The translations under genes and the position numbers were made by a program. A stretch of DNA of 64,000 nt from Dactylorhiza incarnata. Lineage: Eukaryota; Streptophyta; Magnoliopsida; Asparagales; Orchidaceae. Below are positions 58,027 to 64,000 of the stretch, in pieces. The notes under the pieces are model-generated. The model was not told the origin of the DNA and did no database searches. It saw only the letters and a list, made by a program, of their open reading frames with translations. Each line of letters starts with the position of its first letter. Position 1 is the stretch's first letter. Location: positions 5,467,001 to 5,531,000 of the forward strand of contig JAWHQI010000165.1 in NCBI GenBank assembly GCA_033032865.1. The letters are read 5' to 3'.

Positions 58027-58805
58027 AGGGGATATTCATCTTTCAGACCAAGTACACTAGGGAGCTTATTAAGAAGTTTGGGATGGAATCAGCTTCCACC
58101 ATGAAAACACTGATGGGGTCCAACATTTCCCTGGACAAGGATGAGAAGGGTAAGCCCTTTGATGAATCCATGTACAGGTGCATTATTGGGACCCTATTGT
58201 ATCTAATTGCTAGTAGACCAAACATTATGTATGCTACATGTGTTTTTGTTAGGTATCAAGCATGCCCTAAGGAATCCCACTCAGCTGCAAAGAGGATTTT
58301 GAGATACCTTAAAGGCAGCCAACATCTTGGCCTTTGGTAGCCTAAGAAAAATGGTTTTGAACTGACTGGCTTTTCAGATGCAGATTTTGCAGGATGCGAA
58401 GAAGATAGGAAAAGCACAAGTGGAACTTGTCAATTACTAGGAAGGAGGCTGATCTCTTGGAGCGGCAAGAAGCAGACCAGTGTGGCTATATCCACTGCTG
58501 AGTCTGAATATATAGCTGCAGGGAGCTGTTGTGCAAAGCTATTATGGATACAACACCAGCCAGAGGATTACAACCTCAAGGTAAGTCACTATCCATTGTA
58601 TTGTGACCCATCTAGTGATATCTATATTGCTAAGAATCCTGTCTCACATAGCAGGACTAAGCATATAGAGAGCATGTAGAAAGTATAGATATCTGCCTTG
58701 AATTTTCCCCCACTGACAATCAAGTAACTGATATCTTTACAAAGCCATTGGAAGAGGCTAAATTTAAAACTTTCAAAATTGAGCTTGGTATGTTAAATAT
58801 AGAAT
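58027..58805 (+). pseudogene. E5 reverse transcriptase C-terminus and RNase H, part after A2
   Basis: Resumes the interrupted sentence with GIFIFQTKYTRELIKKFGME, then MYRCIIGTLLYLIASRPNIM and AAKRILRYLKGSQHLGLW (stop after it). RNase H follows: FSDADFAGCEEDRKSTSGTC, RRLISWSGKKQTSVAISTAE, SEYIAAGSCCAKLLW, HSRTKHIES, then frameshifted DIFTKPLEEAKFKTFKIELG. The expected end is near 58805. Positions 58806-58986 are AT-rich with no gene seen. Confidence 0.92.
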
Positions 58806-58986
58806 AGATGTCACCATTTCATATTATCTATCATGTTTATTACTTTATTCCTAAGCTTTGCTAAAACATGTAATCTTATATCATAAGCACTGCTAGGATA
58901 GGCTGATATCTAAAATACTTATTAGCATGATCAGGACTAGAGATAATCCTACATAAATTGTTCTGTGGTAGGCAGTAAGGTCAGCT

Positions 58987-59351
58987 GAAACACATGAGAA
59001 AGTTTCAGCTGAACCGCTGAGACAGCTGAGAAAGTCTCAGTTGATCCGCTGAGACGGATAAAATAGTCTCAGCAATTGACATTACCTTATCCCAGTGGGT
59101 TGTCTCTCCTTCTCAGCGGTTCCGCTGAGACGGGTTGGTTCAATTAAATTTTATCTTAATTGACAATTCAGTAATATAAAATCAATTAAATTGATAAGTC
59201 AAATCAACATCTATCATTAGGGCAAACCTAAACCTAAACCAAGTCTATATAAATATAGCAATGTTGATTAAATAAATTACAAACCTTTTCACCCTAGCCG
59301 GCGAGACGAACCATCTTCCCTCTCGTCTCAGCGACTTATCCTTCTGAAGAA
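58987..59351 (+). promoter_or_regulatory. E5 internal promoter-like module before the post-pol ORF
   Basis: The LTR U3 word of this family (CCGCTGAGAC, TCAGCGG) recurs at 58996-59137, including TCTCAGCGGTTCCGCTGAGA, a near-perfect palindrome. A TATA box (TATATAAATA, 59246-59255) follows, then an ATG at 59352. This repeats the LTR layout of word cluster, TATA box and transcript start. Promoter activity is inferred. Confidence 0.55.
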
Positions 59352-61820
59352 ATGGCGCCAAAATTGCAGATCTCCAGGATGGTTATGAAATCATAAGAAA
59401 TGGATTCCAGCATGCCCAAACTGAGATTCAAGAAGTGATTCTACTTCTGAATGATCAAGGATTAGAATATCTTCTATTAGAGCCATTTGTAATTCTCAGA
59501 ATGAAGTTTTGAAATTATTCAACAATGCAAGGCCCTCATCTTCCAACTCCTCATTAAAATCCAAGATTGGAAACATGAAGATAAAGATATCTCCAAGGAA
59601 GATGGAGAAATCCCTTCAACTGCCATCATGCAGTCATGATGAGGAAGATGGAGTGTCTGAGAAAGACAAGGAAAAGGCCCTCACATGGTGTTAGTACAGT
59701 GATGCCAAAACTGGCTCACTGAAGAGGAAGTTTTTCAATCAGAAAGGAAAGCTACTATCTGATATAGTAGGCAAGGCAGTGTTGAGCAAGCCAGGGTCAC
59801 ATGATACTATATCAAAGCACATGTTTATATTAATGACAAGAGTGGTCTTGAAGAAAAAGACCTCAAGGGTTGATGTACTGTTCCAAAGGATCAAAGAATG
59901 TCTACAGGCCCCCAACCTTGGCAAAATTCTTTCTTTATATCTTCTGAGCACCCATCCTGAGGACTTTGATAATTCAAAAAGATCAAACATTCATTACCTA
60001 AAAAGGATGGACATAAAGACCTTGGACAGGTTCTCAAGTGTTCTCCCAATGAGTCAGCCCTCTGAACCAAAGGAGAAGAAAAAGGTTTTAGTCAAAGGAC
60101 TAAAGAAGGCCAGAATGATATATTCTGATTCTGAGTCAGAGGTTGTATATAATGTCCCAGTTGAGGATAATCAAGGACCAGCCAGCAGTCCAGTCAGAGA
60201 TGATCATGAGGACCATGACACTGAAGGTCATGAGGATCATGTTGCTGCTAAAGAGCATGAGAAGAATAAGTATGTTGCTACTGCTGAAGAAAAATCAGAA
60301 GGCAATGAAGGAGATCACACTCAAAGTGATGCTCATAATCCTCATATAGCTGATAAAAATGTACAGGATGTGCCCTCTTCTTCAAAATATCATGAAGAGG
60401 AACAATTTGACACTGCTGCTGACCAACAAAGTAAGATTAAATTTATTATATCAAATTTAGAGAAAAGATTTAAGCTAATTCCTCATGAAATAGCAGATTA
60501 CTGTGGAGATGATCTTGAAGATGATAATGTCCCATCTGAGGGGGAACAACAGGAGAAAGTCAATGATCTTGAAGATAAGGATGCTCCAAATGAGGGGGAG
60601 CAAGTAGGCTCTGCTGACAAAGAAAGCAAGGAGGCATAAGAAGATGAGGTTGCTGAGGGGGGGGGGGGCATATCCCTGCTCAGGCTGAGGGATAGCATGA
60701 AAAGCAAGCAATGGATGCATTCAATGTGGTACCTGAAGTCCATCCCTCCTCATCTGCAGTATAAAGTGAACTTCTCCTAAGTTCCATAAGTTCAATTATA
60801 GAAGGTCATATGACTTCAATAAAGGATTATATTGATAATTCTGTCTCAATTGTGAAGAAAGAAGTAATGTCTGAAATTCAAACTATCAAGGAAAAAACTT
60901 ATTACCTGAATAGGCAGATGACCAAGTGGTTTGATTTGGCTGAAAACTTTGTAGTATCTCAGATTATTATACTAAGATCAATGGACAAGCATCTGCAGCT
61001 ATCTGAGCAAGACATGACATATGTCAAAAACTATGTTAGTAAGACTGATGAGGTCATAGAGAAGGCCTCCAATAATATTGAAGAATATGTATGGTCAACA
61101 GAAACAACAATGATTGGAGAGGCAGAAAAGATGAACAATGGGCTCAAATCATATGTAGAAAATGCCTTCCAAACCCTCTCAGGGTCTGTTGCTGCTGCCT
61201 CCCAAAGTTTACAGGAAAAGGTGGTTGAAGAAGCCAGAAAGGGGGAGGTGGTCAATGCTGAAACCAATTCTGTGTTGGACCTCAAAGTCCTACAGGGAAC
61301 AAGAATAGCACTAAACCTTCCTCTGTTGGACAACTTCAGAAAAGAATATTTTGATTTTGAAGCTCAAGAAAAGATAGCACAAGATGCCCAGCTTGCAAAA
61401 AGGAGGAAAAGAGAAGGTGTATTACTAGCTGAAGAGTTCATGGCTAAGCAAAGAAAAAAAGCAGGGCAATGACCCTGATTATGACCATTGGAGTGATGAC
61501 TCCAAAAGCATTATTCTGAATGCTTGGATGAACCATGGATAAATATGCAAAGACACTGACAGGATATACCCTGCTGAAGAATGGATAAAGCATCTGGAGA
61601 GGAATTCCAAAAGGGAAAGGGCCTTCAAATAAAATCTTGTAAGGAACAACAATCCAAAGAGGATGCCTTCAAGATATATTCCCAATACATTTCTTTAATT
61701 CAAGAGGCAAGAGATCAAGAGGAAGCTACCTGAGATAAAAGTTGCTGATGCAGGAAAGGAGGTTGTTGTTGATGAGGCTGAATGCCCAAGTTCAGCAAAG
61801 AAAAGGAAAATTTGATCTAA
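59352..61820 (+). pseudogene. E5 post-pol ORF: helical, acidic and coiled-coil protein, broken
   Basis: From the ATG at 59352 the frame shifts early; readable text is GYEIIRNGFQHAQTEIQEVI and LLLNDQGLEYLLLEPF. 59509-59694 is a basic region ending at a TAG. The next part, 59697-60639, reads KLLSDIVGKAVLSKPGSHDT, ISKHMFILMTRVVLKKKTSR, VDVLFQRIKECLQAP, then a long Asp/Glu/His-rich segment. A 10-G run near 60658 coincides with a break. 60810-61472 (220 codons) is a predicted coiled coil (IKDYIDNSVSIVKKEVMSEI, VVSQIIILRSMDKHL) ending basic (AKRRKREG). Broken text to 61815 ends SAKKRKI, a possible nuclear signal. The first domain resembles proteins often annotated beside copia elements in Lamiales, from memory. 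No transmembrane envelope features seen. Confidence 0.72.
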
Positions 61821-62185
61821 GGTAGTTAATACATCATATGAAGCAAATATAAGCTGAACAATGTATCAACATCTTGTCATTAATGAATTTGATATCTAAG
61901 TTGAATTGATAGCTTGTGTTAATATGCCAACATTAGTCAAGCTTAATTTTGTTTTATATTAATGATTTATATATTCAGTGGTGCCTATATGTGTTGAACA
62001 ATATTACTGTTATATTGTTATGTTGTCATGACCATTATTCAATAATTTGTCATGATATTTTTTACGATGCCCATTTTCTGTTAACAATTATCTGTTTTGT
62101 TATCATGACTGTTATTTCATATATTGTCATGATAGTTCTTTTTGTGGTTATGTATCTTAGCATTGGTGTATGTTCTGCCTTCTCA
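61821..62185 (+). other. E5 spacer between post-pol ORF and polypurine tract
   Basis: T-rich, no gene seen. An 80-codon hydrophobic frame at 61949-62191 arises from T-rich DNA (TGTCATGA repeats) and has no recognisable features. Confidence 0.6.
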
Positions 62186-62199
62186 AAATAGGAGGAGAT
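62186..62199 (+). promoter_or_regulatory. E5 polypurine tract
   Basis: AAAATAGGAGGAGA directly before the 3' LTR, primer of plus-strand DNA synthesis. Confidence 0.8.
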
Positions 62200-63562
62200 T
62201 GTTAGAAATATTGCCCTCAATGTTCCTTTGATTTGAAGAGGCATCACACTCAATGTTAAGTACATATTGCATTTGATAAACCCTATTCTACATCATGTAT
62301 ATGCAGGGTTAGGTTGTTCCAAGCATTGGAATAAGTTCTGTGGTTTTACTGACAAAACTGCTGAGATGACATCTCTATCTCAGCTGAACAGCTGAGACGG
62401 GGCTAGGAGCCGCTGAGAAGGGGTCTGCCTCAGCTGAGCTGCATTTAGATAGAATCCGCTGAGAAGACTATTTCAATCAGCGAATCCGCTGAGACGAAGA
62501 CAGATTCAACCGCTGAGACTGAAGGCTGTTTTAGCCCAACCGCTGAGACAGATTCATATTTAAATAAAGCACTAACGGAATTTTCTTTTGGCGCAAACTG
62601 CTATAAAGCAAGATAAATTATTCTATTCCCCTCTATACTATGGCAGGGCCCTCCTTAGAGCCGTTGCAGATGGAAAAGAGTATAAAAGAACAAGTTACGG
62701 CATTATGGAGGGAGTGCTGAAAAGTGGAAAAGAAATATATTGTTCAATTGACGGCTTCCTCAAGTGATATCTTCCTGCTTCCTAAATCTACAAGGAGATA
62801 CAAGGAGAGAAGATATTTCTTCCTGATTCAATCAAGAAGAGAAAGTGGATCCTTCCCTACTGAAGAGAAAGATCAGTTAGGAGCAAGTTCTGAAGTTATT
62901 TCCATTCATCCCTGCTTCAGGTCAGCACCAGCAGTGAATCAACAACATAGGACAAAAGTTGAAGGATACATCTTAATTGTCATTTGTTGTAAGCATAAAT
63001 TATAACCTCTGTAAGAACACTTGTGTTCTGATTCTGTAGGGCATTTTTCCTGAGTTATAGGGTTTTTGAGCCTGAGTAGTAAGGTTGTTGAGCCTGAGTG
63101 TCTAAGGTTGTTGAGCCCGAGAAGTAAAGCTGAAATCCCAACTTGAGTGTAGGATCTCTGGGGAGATCTGAGATAGGGATTCTTGATAGGTCTGAGGTAG
63201 GAGATCAGTGGATCTCTGAGTTGTAGGAGTTGGAGCAATATGAGAAGTAGGGTTGTTTAGCCTGAGGTAGGGTTTGGAGCAAACCTGAGAGATCCTGAGG
63301 GATCTGTGTTGTAAGCTCTTGGAGCTGAGTTTGGAGGAGGTTGTCTTGTCTAACACACTATTATAAAGGTGTAGAGGGAGTGTAGACTACCCATAGACAC
63401 ACTGTCTTAGGGAACCACTATAAAAGACTGTGTGCTTTTTGAGTTGTGTTTTTGCTATTTACTTTTATCTAACAACTGCTAGCAATAAAGAAAGAAAATC
63501 AAAGAGACATATTCACCCCCCCCCCCTCTAGGTGAATTAGACTACTACCCTATAAACTATCA
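62200..63562 (+). repeat. E5 3' LTR
   Basis: 1,363 bp, homologous to 34952-36311 with several percent differences by eye. TATA box TATAAAAG at 62681-62688, CCGCTGAGA words at 62356-62550, C run of 11 (63516-63526) against 16 in the partner. Confidence 0.95.
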
Positions 63563-63567
63563 AAACC

Positions 63568-64000
63568 TTTGCAAGCGAAATGACATTTGCATCAAGGGTT
63601 CAAATTTAGAGGTGCGTTTTTCTTTTATCTAATCTTGTAACTCTTATCCTTTTTATCGGTAGAGAAATTCGTCGCGTGGTTGGCGACTAGGGCCTTGCGA
63701 GGACTAGGGAGAATTCATCGCGTGGGTGTGGCGACTAGGTCTTAGGATTAGATCTAGGGGTGCTCGAGGACTTTTTGGGGATAGAGAGGCTAGAGCGGAT
63801 TGAGGCCGTATCTGGGGATAGATCAGCTAAAGCCAACCGGTTCTTAGGGAGAAGAGTCGGTATAGAAAACAAAAAGAGTTTTCATATTATTCGTCTTGAT
63901 TTCTAGCGTCATTGTAATCAAACATTTTTGTATTCAATCTCTAAAGAAATAAAATCATGTTTCTCTTTGTCTAATTATCTAGCTTTTAGTTTTATGCACC
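63568..64000 (+). repeat. E8 LTR, right part (E6-related), cut by the window end
   Basis: Continues 34100-34951 after removing E5. It matches the reverse complement of the E6 LTR: GGCGACTAG and GCTCGAGGA words, AACCGGTTCT, then GTATAGAAAACAAAAAGAGT. By comparison with E6 the LTR should end roughly 100-200 bp beyond 64000. Whether it is 5', 3' or solo cannot be seen. Confidence 0.78.

Larger units (their letters stand above)
34952..63562 (+). mobile_element. E5: Sirevirus-like copia with long post-pol ORF; host of E6 and A2
   Basis: LTRs at 34952-36311 and 62200-63562, with a perfect target duplication AAACC at 34947-34951 and 63563-63567. Removing E6 (38068-47596 plus one CAAGG) and A2 (50793-58026 plus one AGGGG) restores an element of about 11.8 kb. 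Its order is primer site, gag with two zinc knuckles, protease, integrase, reverse transcriptase, RNase H, palindrome-rich spacer with TATA box, post-pol ORF, polypurine tract, LTR. Stops and frameshifts are scattered throughout. Confidence 0.95.

Noticed and set aside
61949..62191. 80-codon hydrophobic frame as an envelope transmembrane protein
   Set aside because: T-rich non-coding DNA just before the polypurine tract, with repeats and no supporting homologue in the window.

Overview
The window is plant nuclear DNA made almost entirely of nested LTR retrotransposons. I found no intact host gene, no rRNA or tRNA gene, and no bacterial-type feature. Evidence: Ty1/copia and Ty3/gypsy (Athila-type) proteins on both strands, 1.1-1.7 kb TG...CA LTRs, primer-binding sites matching plant initiator tRNA-Met and tRNA-Asp, 5-bp target duplications, a MITE, and an AT-rich background. 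It looks like heterochromatin of a flowering plant, probably a eudicot. Lamiales is a weak guess from remembered similarity of one post-pol protein.

Layout, with my own labels. E1 (1-4014, minus): copia, cut by the window start. A1 (4015-10430, minus): old Athila-type element with gag-protease only. LTR-T (10431-10832, 19456-20052, 21597-25028, plus): one long gypsy-like LTR split by E3 (10833-19455, minus, copia, TSD GGAGA/GAAGA, carrying a 168-bp MITE) and by a solo LTR of the same family (20053-21596, TSD AATGC). E4 (25029-33042, plus): copia of the E3 family, broken in gag by LTR-T. 33043-34099: intron-containing remnant of a gypsy-type transposon ORF. E8: an LTR related to E6, present at 34100-34951 and again at 63568-64000, split by E5. 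E5 (34952-63562, plus, TSD AAACC): Sirevirus-like copia with a long post-pol ORF. E5 is itself split by E6 (38068-47596, minus, TSD CAAGG, in gag) and by A2 (50793-58026, plus, TSD AGGGG, in reverse transcriptase).

Three observations stand out. (1) At least six different LTR families each carry their own short GC-rich, often palindromic word, clustered just upstream of the LTR TATA box. In the copia families the same word recurs inside the element, just before the second Gag zinc knuckle (E4, E6) and between RNase H and the post-pol ORF (E3, E4, E5; E6 at the equivalent place). In E5 the internal copy is followed by a TATA box and an ATG, so it looks like a second promoter. (2) A1 (old) and A2 (young) have the same architecture: gag-protease with a distinctive C-terminal tail and no reverse transcriptase, RNase H or integrase. 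This suggests a non-autonomous lineage that keeps an open gag-protease. (3) The post-pol ORF of the E3/E4 family is conserved between two decayed copies (about two thirds identity over 84 C-terminal residues).

Order of events from nesting: E4 and the E8 LTR are oldest, then LTR-T and E5, then E3, the solo LTR, A1 and E6; E1 entered A1. A2 is probably among the most recent, with about 20 differences between its two 1,511-bp LTRs by eye.
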